Assembly: GCF_008932115.1 (NCBI RefSeq)
Contig: NZ_CP044543.1
Coordinates: forward strand, 2,610,501 to 2,674,500
Direction of reading: 5' to 3'
Source: Bradyrhizobium betae
GTDB taxonomy: Bacteria; Pseudomonadota; Alphaproteobacteria; Rhizobiales; Xanthobacteraceae
DNA: 64,000 nt
Shown here one piece after another: positions 43,699 through 53,086 of this stretch. Every line of letters starts with the position of its first letter. Within the stretch, counting starts at the first letter, position 1. The notes under the pieces are model-generated. The model ran no database searches. It was not told the DNA's origin and saw nothing but the letters and a program-made list of their open reading frames with translations. The translations under genes and the position numbers were made by a program.

Positions 43699-45081
43699 AT
43701 GCACGCGCCCGTTCATCCCAGGGTCGGCTCACGCCAGGTCTTCGCCATTGCCGGTCCCGCGATGGTCGCGAACCTGACCACGCCGCTCATCGGCGTGGTC
43801 TCGACCACCGCGATCGGACGCCTCGACGATGCCGCGCTACTGGGCGGCGTGGCGATGGCGTCGGTGATCTTCGATTGCCTGTTCTGGTTGTTCGGCTTCC
43901 TGCGCATGAGCACGCTGGCCTTCACCGCGCAGGCGCTGGGTTCCGGCGAGACCCGCGAGCTGACCGCGATCCTGATGCGCGGCTTCATCGTCGCCGGCCT
44001 GATCGGCGCCACGTTGATCGCGTTGCAATTGCCGCTCGCCGCCGCGCTGTTCGACCTGATGGGCGGCAGCGAAGGCGTCACGCGCGCCGCCAAGTCCTAT
44101 TTCATGATCCGGATCTGGTCGGCGCCGCTCGCCCTCGCCAACTACGTCATCCTGGGCTGGCTGGTCGGCCAGGCCCGCGCCAATCCGGCGCTGTTGCTCC
44201 AGGTCGCCATCAACCTCGTCAACATGGTAGCGACGGTTCTGCTGGTGCTGGTCTACGACACCGGCATCGCGGGCGCGGCGGTCGCCGCGCTGCTGTCGGA
44301 GACGATCGGATTCGTGCTCGGCGTGATCGTGTGCCGGCGCTTTGCGGATGGCGGCCTTGCCGTTCCTCGCGCGACGCTATTCGACCGGGACAAGTTGATG
44401 CGGCTGCTGTCGGTGAACTCCGACATCTTGATCCGCACCGCGGCACTGATCGCCGTGTTCCTGTTCTTCACCGCCAAGGGAGCCCGCGCCGGCGACGTTA
44501 CGCTGGCCGCAAACTCCGTGCTCAACAATTTCCTGCTGGTCAGCGCCTTCTTCCTCGACGGCCTTGCCAACGCAGCCCAGCAGCTTTGCGGCCGAACTTT
44601 TGGCGCGCGCGATGCCAGGGGCTTTGCGGACTCGACCCGGCTGGTGCTGCTGTGGGGGCTCGGCTTCGCGCTGGTCGTGTCGGTCCTGTTCGCCCTGTTC
44701 GGACCGGCCTTGATCGATTTCATGACGGCGAGCGAAGCCGTCCGGCGAGCTGCGCGCGAGTTCCTGCCGTTCGTCGTATTCGCGCCCCTGCCCGGCGTTT
44801 TCGCGTTCGGCTTCGATGGCATCTATATCGGCGCGACCTGGGCGCGCGAGATGCGCAATCTGATGCTGGCCGCGCTCGCAATCTTCCTGGCCACCTGGTG
44901 GGCGCTGCAATCGTTCGGCAATACCGGGCTGTGGTGGGCGTTGATCGCGTCCTACGTCGCGCGCGGCGGCTTGCAGGCGGCCCGCTATCCGGCGCAGTTC
45001 AGGGCAACGTTTCGTTCTTCCCCTTCTCCCCGCTTGCGGGGAGAAGGTCGGGATGAGGGGGAGTCTCCACAGGGACGGTGA
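43699..45081 (+). CDS. MATE-family efflux transporter
   Basis: 460 aa from ATG at 43699, about twelve membrane segments. The opening VFAIAGPAMVANLTTPLIGVVSTTAIGRLDDAALLGGVA and GEGLANAAQ-like FLDGLANAAQQLCGRTFGARD are diagnostic of the DinF branch. Exports drugs or organic cations using Na+ or H+. Oddity: the last 20 or so residues (SPSPRLRGEGRDEGESPQGR) are read from a family E palindromic repeat rather than from conserved transporter sequence. Confidence 0.92.
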   Translation: MHAPVHPRVGSRQVFAIAGPAMVANLTTPLIGVVSTTAIGRLDDAALLGGVAMASVIFDCLFWLFGFLRMSTLAFTAQALGSGETRELTAILMRGFIVAGLIGATLIALQLPLAAALFDLMGGSEGVTRAAKSYFMIRIWSAPLALANYVILGWLVGQARANPALLLQVAINLVNMVATVLLVLVYDTGIAGAAVAALLSETIGFVLGVIVCRRFADGGLAVPRATLFDRDKLMRLLSVNSDILIRTAALIAVFLFFTAKGARAGDVTLAANSVLNNFLLVSAFFLDGLANAAQQLCGRTFGARDARGFADSTRLVLLWGLGFALVVSVLFALFGPALIDFMTASEAVRRAAREFLPFVVFAPLPGVFAFGFDGIYIGATWAREMRNLMLAALAIFLATWWALQSFGNTGLWWALIASYVARGGLQAARYPAQFRATFRSSPSPRLRGEGRDEGESPQGR

Positions 45082-45172
45082 GAGTTGGACTCGTGGAGAG
45101 TACCCCTCACCCGGAATCCGCGCTGCGCGCGCATTCCGGCCTCTCCCCGCACGCGGGGAGAGGCGAAGAAAA
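45018..45172 (+). repeat. Intergenic palindromic repeat, family E, entering the MATE gene
   Basis: CTTCTCCCCGCTTGCGGGGAGAAGG on the left and GCCTCTCCCCGCACGCGGGGAGAGGC on the right, with inverted GGGGGAGTCTCCAC and GTGGAGAGTACCCC inside. The left arm is translated as the C-terminal tail of the MATE protein; the right end meets the pyrD stop at 45178. Confidence 0.8.
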
Positions 45173-45177
45173 GCGCC

Positions 45178-46275
45178 TCACATCCCCGGCCAGTCTTCCG
45201 CCGTCAACGTCGCTGCATCGGCACCGACGATCTCGGAGAGCGAATCCCGGCCCGTGCGCAACATCGTCGATGTCAGGTCGCGCTTGATCTCGTCGACGAG
45301 ACCGAGGCCCTTGTAGACCAGCGACGAATAGAGCTGGATCAGGCTCGCGCCCGCACGGATTTTCGTCAACGCGGCGCCCCCGGAATCGACGCCGCCGACG
45401 CCGATCAGGGGGAATGCGCCTTCGACGCGCACATAGGTCTCCGCGACCATGCGCGTCGACAGGCGGAACAGCGGCCGGCCGGACAGGCCGCCCTGTTCCT
45501 TGGCGCGCGTCTCCTCGCGCAGCGTGCTCGGCCGCGCGATCGTGGTGTTGGACACGATCATGCCATCGACCCGGCGCGAGCGCGCGACCTGCACGACGTC
45601 GTCGAGCTGGGCGAGGCTTAAGTCCGGCGCGATCTTGAGCAGCACCGGCGTGTCGCCAGCCTTCTGGCGCACCCGCTCGCGGGCGTCGATGACGCGCCCG
45701 AGGAGATCGTCGAGCAACGCGCCTTCCTGCAGATTGCGCAGGCCCGGCGTGTTCGGCGAGGAGACGTTGACGGTGAAGTAGCTCGCCACCGGCGCAAAGG
45801 TCTCGATCAGCTTGACGTAGTCGGCGACACGATCTGCTGAATCCTTGTTGGCACCGACATTGACGCCGACGATGCCGCCGTGCTGCGCGCGCGCGGCGAG
45901 CCGGCGCAGCACCGCTTCGGCGCCGTCATTGTTGAAGCCCATACGGTTGATTACCGCCTCGTCGCGCTCGAGGCGAAACAGCCGCGGCCGCGGATTGCCG
46001 GCCTGCGGCTTCGGCGTCACCGAGCCGATCTCGACGAAGCCGAAGCCGAGCCGCAGCAGCGCGTCCGGCACCTCCGCGTTCTTGTCGAAACCTGCGGCCA
46101 TGCCGATTGGATTGGGGAAGTTGAGCCCGAAGGCGCGCACCGCGAGCTTGGGATCGTCGGCGCGCGGCTTGCCCGGCGGCAGAAAGCGCAGGCCCTGGAT
46201 CGCCAGGCGATGCGCATCCTCCGGATCGAGCCAGCGCAGCACCGGGAGCGAAAAAGCGTCGAAGGCGCGGATCAC
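45178..46275 (-). CDS. pyrD: Dihydroorotate dehydrogenase (quinone), class 2
   Basis: 365 aa, fourth step of pyrimidine synthesis, membrane-associated and quinone-linked. Family motifs: an N-terminal amphipathic helix, [66 protein letters not shown] with the catalytic Ser, and [26 protein letters not shown]. The start overlaps the DUF952 stop (ATGA). Confidence 0.95.
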   Translation of the reverse strand: MIRAFDAFSLPVLRWLDPEDAHRLAIQGLRFLPPGKPRADDPKLAVRAFGLNFPNPIGMAAGFDKNAEVPDALLRLGFGFVEIGSVTPKPQAGNPRPRLFRLERDEAVINRMGFNNDGAEAVLRRLAARAQHGGIVGVNVGANKDSADRVADYVKLIETFAPVASYFTVNVSSPNTPGLRNLQEGALLDDLLGRVIDARERVRQKAGDTPVLLKIAPDLSLAQLDDVVQVARSRRVDGMIVSNTTIARPSTLREETRAKEQGGLSGRPLFRLSTRMVAETYVRVEGAFPLIGVGGVDSGGAALTKIRAGASLIQLYSSLVYKGLGLVDEIKRDLTSTMLRTGRDSLSEIVGADAATLTAEDWPGM

Positions 46276-46616
46276 GGCAGAAGCTCCGGGATGTCGTGGC
46301 CGCCATCGGAGCGCATGTTGAGGTTCATCACCGAGAGCACCGCACCTAAATCGAGCTCGCCATAGAGATGCGGAAACAGCTCCTCATTGCGCGAGCGCTC
46401 CCAACGCAATGCGCCGCCGAGCGCATCGCCGTCGACCTCGACCAGAAACAGCGCCCGCTGGCCGAAGTAATGCTTGCGCAGGGTCTCGGGAACCTGAGCA
46501 GCGGTCGAGAAGTGGATGAAACCGTCGCGCGAATCGTCCTCGCTGCCCCGGTAAACACCCTGCCGTTCCGCCTCGCGCCAGGCCGAGGCCGGACAGATTT
46601 TGTAGATCTTGACCAC
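46272..46616 (-). CDS. DUF952 family protein
   Basis: 114 aa. [42 protein letters not shown] is the hallmark of the DUF952 fold, which resembles ADP-ribosyltransferase-like proteins, and [26 protein letters not shown] follows. Biochemical role unknown. It is the first gene of a coupled pair with pyrD, and its leader carries strong inverted repeats. Confidence 0.88.
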   Translation of the reverse strand: MVKIYKICPASAWREAERQGVYRGSEDDSRDGFIHFSTAAQVPETLRKHYFGQRALFLVEVDGDALGGALRWERSRNEELFPHLYGELDLGAVLSVMNLNMRSDGGHDIPELLP

Positions 46617-46639
46617 CGCTTGCGGAGCCCTTTGAATTT

Positions 46640-46725
46640 CCCGGGTTTTTTCGTCTCTTGCGGGTCTTTAAACCCGGGCGCGACCGTAAAGGCGGCTCCC
46701 CCTGAACTCAAGAGTTAGAGCCGCC
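46640..46725. other. Two strong hairpins between the DUF952 and S24-type genes
   Basis: Hairpin 1 has CCCGGGTTT at 46640-46648 and AAACCCGGG at 46670-46678. Hairpin 2 has GGCGGCTC at 46691-46698 and GAGCCGCC at 46718-46725, with an inner AACTC/GAGTT pair. On the minus strand they would lie in the 5' leader of DUF952-pyrD; on the plus strand they precede the S24-type gene. A leader regulator, an sRNA or a cruciform is possible. Confidence 0.55.
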
Positions 46726-46796
46726 CCTTGCACGGAAAGCGGAAAACCGGTTGATTTGAGGACAGTTTTCCTGAGTTGCGACGGGCTGGACCTTTC

Positions 46797-47450
46797 ATGG
46801 TCAGGCAGGCCAAAGCGCAGAGGATACTCTCTCACGACCAGATCTGGGTCGCGCTGGATCGGCTGGCGGAGCGCGCCGGCCTGTCGCCGTCCGGTCTTGC
46901 CAGGCGCGCCGGGCTCGACCCCACCACCTTCAACAGGTCCAAGCGCGTCACCGCCGACGGCCGCGAGCGCTGGCCATCCACCGAATCAATCGCCAAGGCG
47001 CTGGCGGCGACCGGCGACTCGCTCGATACCTTTGCCAGGCTGGTCGGCGACGATTCAGGCGACCGCCGTGCGGTGCCGCGGCTCGACCTCGCGCAGGCCA
47101 GCGCGAGCGGCGCCTTCGACGAGCAAGGCCGTCCCTCCGGCAAGGGCTGGACCGAGACTGCGCTTCCCACCGACGAGGACAGCCACACCTTTGCGCTGGA
47201 GATCTCCGGCGACGCGCTCGCGCCGGTGTATCGCGGCGGCGACATCATCCTGGTCTCGCCCCGCGCGCCGGTCCGCAAAGGGGATCGCGTGGTGGTGAGG
47301 ACCAAAGCGGGCGAGGTCACGATCGCGACGCTGAAGCGACGCACGGCCAAGGCGCTGGAATTGCAGCCGCTCGAAGCGGCGCAGTCCGAGCGCACGATCG
47401 CGGCGAGCGACGTCGGCTGGATCGCGCGCATCGTGTGGGCAAGCCAGTGA
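46797..47450 (+). CDS. XRE/S24-type (LexA-fold) regulator with the catalytic Ser replaced
   Basis: 217 aa from ATG at 46797; an upstream ATG at 46776 would add seven residues. The N-terminal helix-turn-helix is LAERAGLSPSGLARRAGLDPTTFNRSKR. The C-terminal S24 peptidase fold is at about 130-215: FALEISGDALAPVYRGGDIILVSP and GEVTIATLKRRTAKALELQPL. In active family members the first reads GDSM; here it reads GDAL, so the nucleophile is Ala140 although the Lys180 position is kept. It probably regulates without self-cleavage. Confidence 0.85.
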   Translation: MVRQAKAQRILSHDQIWVALDRLAERAGLSPSGLARRAGLDPTTFNRSKRVTADGRERWPSTESIAKALAATGDSLDTFARLVGDDSGDRRAVPRLDLAQASASGAFDEQGRPSGKGWTETALPTDEDSHTFALEISGDALAPVYRGGDIILVSPRAPVRKGDRVVVRTKAGEVTIATLKRRTAKALELQPLEAAQSERTIAASDVGWIARIVWASQ

Positions 47451-47575
47451 TTGCAGCGTAGCCGGAGCATGACACCACCGGCCGCGCGGCATCTCGCCCC
47501 GGCGACCTTGCGACTCACCACCCCCCTCGCCTAGGTTGCGCGCGCATTGCCGATCAAATTCATCTCAGGGGGAAT

Positions 47576-48331
47576 ATGATGAATCGCCGTCACGCATTGA
47601 AAGCCCTCGCGGGTCTCGCTCTTTGTCCAGTTTGCAAGCCGGCCTTTGCCGCCGAAGGCGCGCATTGGAGCTATGAGGGCGCCGGCGCCCCGGCCAAATG
47701 GGGCGATCTCGATGCAGCCAACAAGGCCTGCGCGGTCGGCCTGCAGCAATCGCCGATCGACATCGAAGCGGCGGTCAAATCGCAATTGCCCGCGCTGAAG
47801 CTGAGCTGGGGCAAGAGCGCCGACACCATCGTCAACAACGGGCATACCATCCAGCTCAACTTCGCCGAAGGCAGCACGCTCACGCTCGGCGACGTCAAGT
47901 ACAAGCTGCTGCAGGTGCACTTCCATCGGCCGAGCGAGCACCAGATTGGCGGCAAGAATTTTCCGATGGAGGCGCATTTCGTCCATCGCAACGATGCCGG
48001 CGGTCTCGCCGTGGTCGGCGTGCTGATGGCCGAGGGCAGGCCGAACGCCGCCTTCGGCAAGATCGTCAAGACCATGCCGGCGGCCGAAGGGCCCCCGGTG
48101 AAGGCCGAGACGAGCATCGATCTCCACGGCATGCTGCCGACGAGGCTCAGCTACTTCCGCTACCCCGGCTCGCTGACCACGCCGCCCTGCTCCGAAGTGG
48201 TCGAATGGCTGCTGCTGACCAACCCGGTCCAGGTGTCGGCGGCCGACGTCGCGGCGTTCGCAAAACTCTATCCGATGAACGCGCGCCCGGTGCAGAAGGA
48301 CAACCGGCGTTACGTGCTGCGCTCGATCTGA
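47576..48331 (+). CDS. Alpha-type carbonic anhydrase, exported
   Basis: 251 aa. The signal NRRHALKALAGLALCPVCKPAFAA has a twin-arginine start. The domain opens HWSYEGAGAPAKWGDLDAANKACAVGLQQSPIDI. Zinc ligands are H115, H117 (LLQVHFHRPSEH) and H134 (MEAHFVH). The late SYFRYPGSLTTPPCSEVVEWLLL carries the Thr-Thr active-site region, and its Cys probably pairs with Cys52. It hydrates CO2 in the periplasm. ATG at 47576 or 47579 can serve; a GGGGG site precedes. Confidence 0.94.
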   Translation: MMNRRHALKALAGLALCPVCKPAFAAEGAHWSYEGAGAPAKWGDLDAANKACAVGLQQSPIDIEAAVKSQLPALKLSWGKSADTIVNNGHTIQLNFAEGSTLTLGDVKYKLLQVHFHRPSEHQIGGKNFPMEAHFVHRNDAGGLAVVGVLMAEGRPNAAFGKIVKTMPAAEGPPVKAETSIDLHGMLPTRLSYFRYPGSLTTPPCSEVVEWLLLTNPVQVSAADVAAFAKLYPMNARPVQKDNRRYVLRSI

Positions 48332-48370
48332 GCGGGGGCGCCCACTCCGCGACTTCGCCGTATTACTCGA

Positions 48371-48510
48371 TGTCATTCCCCGCCACCGGGTCTCGCCTTT
48401 GGCGAGCCCGATGACAGGCTCCGCCGGGGACTCCAGTACTCCGCAGCGTCTCGGCCTGATCAGCTATCTCGGCGTACTGGATCGCCCGGTCAAGCCGGGC
48501 GATGACGCCG
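48371..48510 (+). repeat. Intergenic palindromic repeat, family A
   Basis: GTCATTCCCCGCC on the left; ACTCCAGTACTCCGCAGCGTCTCGGC in the middle; GCGTACTGGATCGCCCGGTCAAGCCGGGCGATGACGCC on the right. It lies between the convergent carbonic anhydrase and lysK genes. Confidence 0.77.
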
Positions 48511-48520
48511 AGGTTATCCC

Positions 48521-50164
48521 TCACGCGCTCCGCGCCAGCGCGCCGTCGATCATGTTCACCGCGTTCTGGACGCCGTACACCGCCACGAAGGAGCCGAAGC
48601 GCGGCCCCTTCTCCTGGCCGAGCAGCACCTGGTAGAGCATGTTGAACCAGTCGAGCGTCACGCCGGGGCGGCCATCCTTGCCCTTCTTGACCTGGTCGAG
48701 GAACGGCTCACGGCGGCCGATCTCGTAGACCACGTTCTGGATATCCTCTGGCGTTGCGTCTTGCGGCAGCTGCGACAGCGCATCGCGCAGATCCTGCAAC
48801 GCGGCGCGCTCGACCTCGGTCGGTTCGCGGAACTGCTTCGTCGGCGCGACGAAGTCGCGGTAATAGTTGATGGCGTAACCGACCATCGCATCGAGCTTGG
48901 GATGTGTCTGCGGGCTCACGCCGGGGCGGTAGCGACCGATGAAGCCCCACAGCGTCTCGGCATTCTCCGCATTCGACGACGACACCAGCGTGAGCAGGAG
49001 CTGGAAGGTGACGGGCATATCGCCCTTCGGCGGATGGCCGCTGTGGACGTGCCAGACCGGATTGCCGAGCTGCTGCTTGCCGTCCTGCTTGGCGAAGCCG
49101 TCGATGAACTGCTGGTAGTCGTCGACGTTGCGCGGGATGACGTCGAAATACAGCCGCTTGGCCGCCTTCGGCTCGCGATACATGAACAGCGACAGCGATT
49201 CCGGCGAGGCGTAGCGCAGCCATTCGTCGATGGTGAGGCCGTTACCCTTCGACTTCGAGATCTTCTGGCCCTTCTCGTCGAGGAAGAGCTCGTAGTTGAA
49301 GCCTTCGGGCGGCGTGCCGCCGAGCGCCTTTGCGATCGCACCCGACAGCTTCACCGAGTCGATCAGATCCTTGCCGGCCATTTCGTAGTCGACGCCAAGC
49401 GCGACCCAGCGCATGGCCCAGTCGGCCTTCCACTGGCATTTGACGTTGCCGCCTGTGACGGGCGTTTCAACTTCCTGGTTGGTGTCAGGATCGACATAGG
49501 TCACGGTGCCGGCCGCGACGTCGCGGCGGATCATCGGCACCTGCAGCACGACACCCGTGGTCTTGCTGATCGGCAGGAACGGCGAATAGGTCGCGCGGCG
49601 ATCCGGGCCGAGCGTCGGCAGGATGATCGCCATCACCTTGTCGTAGGCAGCCAGCATCTTCAGCAGCGTCGCGTCGAAGCGGCCGGACGTATAATAGTCG
49701 GTCGAGCTCGCGAACTCGTAGTCGAAGCCGAAATGATCGAGGAAGGCGCGCAGGCGCGCGTTGTTGTGCGCGCCGAACGACGGGTACTCGTTGGAGAACG
49801 GATCCGGCACGCGCGTCAGCGGCTTGCCGAGATGCGCGGCCAGCATCTCCTTGTTGGGAACGTTGTCGGGCACTTTCCGAAACCCGTCCATGTCGTCGGA
49901 GAAGGCGAGCAGGCGCGTCTTGATCTTGTCTTCGGTCAGCACGCGGAAGGCGTGGCGCACCATCGAGGTGCGCGCGACCTCGCCGAACGTGCCGATATGC
50001 GGCAGGCCTGATGGCCCGTAGCCGGTCTCGAACAGCACCTCGTCCTTCGGGCTTTTCTTCAGCCGCGCGACAATGGCCTTCGCCTGCTCGAACGGCCAGG
50101 CGTTGGATTGTTCGGCGAGCACGCGCAGGTCGCTCGGATTCGCGGCAAGATCGATAACGGACAT
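48521..50164 (-). CDS. lysK: Lysyl-tRNA synthetase, class I
   Basis: 547 aa from ATG at 50164; an in-frame extension upstream runs through a repeat and is rejected. The HIGH-type motif is [19 protein letters not shown] and the KMSKS-type motif is [10 protein letters not shown]. Class I LysRS is the archaeal-type enzyme also used by alphaproteobacteria, in place of class II LysS. Full length for the family. Confidence 0.95.
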   Translation of the reverse strand: MSVIDLAANPSDLRVLAEQSNAWPFEQAKAIVARLKKSPKDEVLFETGYGPSGLPHIGTFGEVARTSMVRHAFRVLTEDKIKTRLLAFSDDMDGFRKVPDNVPNKEMLAAHLGKPLTRVPDPFSNEYPSFGAHNNARLRAFLDHFGFDYEFASSTDYYTSGRFDATLLKMLAAYDKVMAIILPTLGPDRRATYSPFLPISKTTGVVLQVPMIRRDVAAGTVTYVDPDTNQEVETPVTGGNVKCQWKADWAMRWVALGVDYEMAGKDLIDSVKLSGAIAKALGGTPPEGFNYELFLDEKGQKISKSKGNGLTIDEWLRYASPESLSLFMYREPKAAKRLYFDVIPRNVDDYQQFIDGFAKQDGKQQLGNPVWHVHSGHPPKGDMPVTFQLLLTLVSSSNAENAETLWGFIGRYRPGVSPQTHPKLDAMVGYAINYYRDFVAPTKQFREPTEVERAALQDLRDALSQLPQDATPEDIQNVVYEIGRREPFLDQVKKGKDGRPGVTLDWFNMLYQVLLGQEKGPRFGSFVAVYGVQNAVNMIDGALARSA

Positions 50165-50218
50165 CAGGGCCTCCGGGCCGCGGAAAATAGCGATTTCCGG
50201 GCAGAATGCAAAAATGGT

Positions 50219-50328
50219 TCTGATCGTCATTCCGGGGCGACGTGCGAGCATCGAACCCGGAATCTCGAGATTCTCAGGTGCGCAAGTGCGCACCATAGTT
50301 CGCGCTTCGCGCGCCCCCGGAATGACGA
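50219..50328 (+). repeat. Intergenic palindromic repeat, family C
   Basis: CGTCATTCCGGGGCG on the left and GCGCCCCCGGAATGACG on the right, with GGTGCGCAAGTGCGCACC inside. It lies between the binding-protein gene and lysK. Confidence 0.72.
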
Positions 50329-50335
50329 TCGATGG

Positions 50336-51289
50336 TCAGAACGGGCTCACCGAAAAATACCGCAGCCACAGATCGGTGTAGCGGCCTTTTTCCCAGACGC
50401 GGAACAGGGCCCAGTTCAGGGCCTGGCGCAGCACGTCGTTGCCCTTGCGGACGGCGATGCCGATGCCTTCGCCGAAGAAACGGCTCTCGACGAACGGGCC
50501 GCCGGAGAAGGCGCAGCAATCGCCGGAATCGGTGCCGTTGATCCAGAACGCCAGCGAGATGGCATCGCCGAAGATGAAGTCGACCTCGCCCTTGCGCAAG
50601 GCGCTCCGGAGCGCGTCGTCGTTCGGATAGCCGTGCAGCTCGGCGTCGGTGAACATCGCCTTCAGATAGGCCTCATGTGCGGAGCCGGCGATCGCCCCGA
50701 CCTTCTTGCCTTCGAGATATTCGGGCCGGATCTCCGGCATCACGGCGTCCTTGCGCGAGGCGAAGCGCGCCGGCACGCGGTAATAGGGATCGGTGAAATC
50801 GACGCGGGCGCGCAGCTGCGGGCTCACCGCCATCGAGGCGATGATGGCATCGCCCCGGTTGGAGCTGAGCGCATCGACCAGCGTCTCGAACCGGCGCATC
50901 TGCACCGTGCAGGTGACCTTGATCTCCTCGCACAACGCGCGGGCCAGATCGACGTTGAACCCTGCCGGATTGCCGTCGGCGCCGGTGTAGTTGAACGGCG
51001 GATAGTCGGTCTCGGTCAGGAAGCGGATCACGGTCAGGCGCGACAGGTCCGGCCGCTCCGGCCGCCGCCGCGGGTCCCAGAAGCCGGGCACCGCCTGCGG
51101 CGCGGCTTGGGGGGCGATCTGAGTTGTGGCTTGAGACGTCCCTTGGGGGGCAGCCGGAGGCTGCTTGGCCGGGGCCTGGGCCTGGGCCTGGGCGGCCGGC
51201 AGGCCCGAAAGCAGGCAAGCGCCGGCGGCCAGGCCGAGCAGGACGCGGCGCACGGTCTTGGACGATTTTGCCTGTCGCGACGGGGCCAT
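50336..51289 (-). CDS. Amino-acid ABC transporter substrate-binding protein
   Basis: 317 aa. Basic start and signal core (KTVRRVLLGLAAGACLLSGLPAAQAQA), then a Pro/Gln/Ala-rich linker of about 40 residues, then the SBP_bac_3 domain: VIRFLTETDYPPFNYTGADGNPAGFNVDLARALCEEI, RGDAIIASMAVSPQLRARVDFTDPYYRVPARF. An orphan without an adjacent permease or ATPase gene. It is distinct in sequence from the operon copy at 2121. Confidence 0.9.
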   Translation of the reverse strand: MAPSRQAKSSKTVRRVLLGLAAGACLLSGLPAAQAQAQAPAKQPPAAPQGTSQATTQIAPQAAPQAVPGFWDPRRRPERPDLSRLTVIRFLTETDYPPFNYTGADGNPAGFNVDLARALCEEIKVTCTVQMRRFETLVDALSSNRGDAIIASMAVSPQLRARVDFTDPYYRVPARFASRKDAVMPEIRPEYLEGKKVGAIAGSAHEAYLKAMFTDAELHGYPNDDALRSALRKGEVDFIFGDAISLAFWINGTDSGDCCAFSGGPFVESRFFGEGIGIAVRKGNDVLRQALNWALFRVWEKGRYTDLWLRYFSVSPF

Positions 51290-51381
51290 CGGCGGGAAAT
51301 GAACTGATATCGTTGGGATCGGAGGGCGTTATAGACCATCCGCCCGGGAACGCGAGGGCCGATTGCGGTTAAGAGCGGAGC

Positions 51382-51972
51382 CTAGAGGTACCGCTTCAGC
51401 TCGGTGGCGGCCTCTTCCGGGGTCCGCTTCAGGTTGAACGGCGAGACGAACCGGCCGTCGCGGTCCATCAGATAGATCAGCGCGGTATGGTCCATGGTGT
51501 AGTCGCCGTCCTTGGTCGGGACCTTCTTGGCATAGACCCGATAGGACTTGACGACGTTGGCGATCGCGTCGGGATCGCCGCTGAGGCCTTCGAGATGCGG
51601 GTCGAAGCTCGACAGATAGTCCTTCATGGTCGCGGGCGTGTCGCGCTCGGGGTCGACCGAGATGAAGACGGCATTGACCTTGTCGGCGTCCTTGCCCATC
51701 GCGCGCAGCACCTCCGAGATCTCGAACAGCGAGGTCGGGCAGACGTCGGGGCAATGGGTGTAGCCGAAGAAGATCAGGGTCGGCTTGCCCTTCAGGTTCT
51801 TGTCGGTGACGGCCTTGCCGTGCTGGTCGGTGAGCTGGAACGGTCCCCCGATCGCGGCCGGCTGCGCCACTTTGCTGACCCCGCCCATGGCCCAGAACAC
51901 GAGCAGCAGCCCGACGATGAGGCTTGCGGCGAAGGCTGTCGCGATCACCAGCGGACGGGCGGCTGAACTCAT
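51382..51972 (-). CDS. SCO1/SenC-family copper chaperone
   Basis: 196 aa. A single N-terminal membrane anchor (LVIATAFAASLIVGLLLVFWAMGG) is followed by a thioredoxin-fold domain: PTLIFFGYTHCPDVCPTSL with Cys74 and Cys78, and His162 in MDHTALIYLMD. These three residues bind copper for CuA assembly in cytochrome oxidase. A small membrane protein gene lies just upstream on the same strand, which is consistent with an oxidase-assembly function. Confidence 0.94.
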   Translation of the reverse strand: MSSAARPLVIATAFAASLIVGLLLVFWAMGGVSKVAQPAAIGGPFQLTDQHGKAVTDKNLKGKPTLIFFGYTHCPDVCPTSLFEISEVLRAMGKDADKVNAVFISVDPERDTPATMKDYLSSFDPHLEGLSGDPDAIANVVKSYRVYAKKVPTKDGDYTMDHTALIYLMDRDGRFVSPFNLKRTPEEAATELKRYL

Positions 51973-51996
51973 GAGCGGAAAACTTCCTGTCGCGGG

Positions 51997-52191
51997 TCAG
52001 AAGCAGGCGGCAAAGCCGGTCCTGATCATTTCGAAGAACACCTGGCTGCCATAGTGGAACCACAGCGCCAGCGCGCCGAGCACGACCAGCCCACCGACGC
52101 CAGCACCAGCCGACAGCAGCACGAGCGGCAGCCGGCCGGCAGTAGGCGAATTGTCCTGTACCGGATGGGTGGGGTGCAGTGGTTGAGCCAT
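51997..52191 (-). CDS. Small single-span membrane protein upstream of the SCO gene
   Basis: 64 aa. A polar N-terminus (MAQPLHPTHPVQDNSPTAGR) precedes one membrane segment (LPLVLLSAGAGVGGLVVLGALALWF), then GSQVFFEMIRTGFAACF. No family recognised. It is 24 bp from the SCO gene and co-oriented, so it may take part in the same copper or oxidase pathway. Confidence 0.65.
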   Translation of the reverse strand: MAQPLHPTHPVQDNSPTAGRLPLVLLSAGAGVGGLVVLGALALWFHYGSQVFFEMIRTGFAACF

Positions 52192-52297
52192 GACAATTAT
52201 CGGGGCGAAGGCCGTGGTTCCTGCCCTTCAAATAGGCTTCAGCCCGCCCGCAGGCAAGCGCCACGGGCGGACCAGGGATCACGTCGTGCTGACAGTC

Positions 52298-52822
52298 TCA
52301 GCGAAGCAACTGGCCCCGGGCGGACTCCAGCTCTTCCACTTTCGGGGAAGGCCGGGGCGAGGCGGGCTTGTTGGCCGAGGCCTGCGCGTCCAGGTAGCAG
52401 GGCTTGTACATGGCCTGAAGCTGCTTGCCCTTCAGGAACAGCATGTGCGGGGTGAGGCCGCCGCGCTGGTTGATCCAGCGTTTCACCTGCGACGGATACA
52501 TCGCATAGAGCATCTGGGTCGCTTCGGTGTTGGTGACGGCGCGGCCGTTGGTGCCGAAGTCCCAGGCGGCGTGGAAGCCCAGCGTCGCGTGCGAGGTCAC
52601 ACAGATGCGGTCGTGCGGGATAGCGCCGAGGACGATGGTGCAGGCCGATGCGCAGAGGCCGTCGATGATGACGGTGTCACCGGACTGGCGCAGGTCCTGG
52701 TACTTGTCGACATAGGTTCCGATCCGGCCGCCGCGGTCATCCGCGATCCGAACCACCGCGTGAGAAGCTCCCATGCCCACGATCAGGAGAACCGCCGCGA
52801 GCAACCCCGTCAGAACCTTCAT
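52298..52822 (-). CDS. Exported ClpP-fold protein
   Basis: 174 aa from ATG at 52822; the upstream in-frame extension lacks protein-like features. The signal peptide is VLTGLLAAVLLIVGMGASHA. The fold pattern YQDLRQSGDTVIIDGLCASACTIVLGAIP puts the nucleophile-like Ser59 in CASAC, and LGFHAAWDFG gives His84. The same CASAC and GFHAA landmarks occur in the island protein at 32165-32746. The NSPGG loop is absent here (replaced by shorter sequence), so activity is less certain. Confidence 0.75.
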   Translation of the reverse strand: MKVLTGLLAAVLLIVGMGASHAVVRIADDRGGRIGTYVDKYQDLRQSGDTVIIDGLCASACTIVLGAIPHDRICVTSHATLGFHAAWDFGTNGRAVTNTEATQMLYAMYPSQVKRWINQRGGLTPHMLFLKGKQLQAMYKPCYLDAQASANKPASPRPSPKVEELESARGQLLR

Positions 52823-53086
52823 TGTCCCCCGCCCCAGTCGAATTCGAATCTGCGTGTCAGGTGGTGATGCACAGCTAGCGTCGGTCGTAACCGCGGTTTT
52901 GTCTAGGCACGCCGGCTCGCTCAAAACAAATTCAAATCCAGTGTTGCGTCCGCGCTGCACTCCGTCCGTTCCGGTCCCAAACTGGAACAAGTTAACGGTG
53001 TGTTACGCGCCGCACTCTTGATCTCAATTGCAACCGCTGGCTTCAATCCCGGGCAACTACAGGGGGAACCATGAAGGGGGAAACGC

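Noticed and set aside
44997..45081. Functional C-terminal signal on the MATE protein
   Set aside because: The tail is readable as the family E repeat found elsewhere, so it is not evidence of function.
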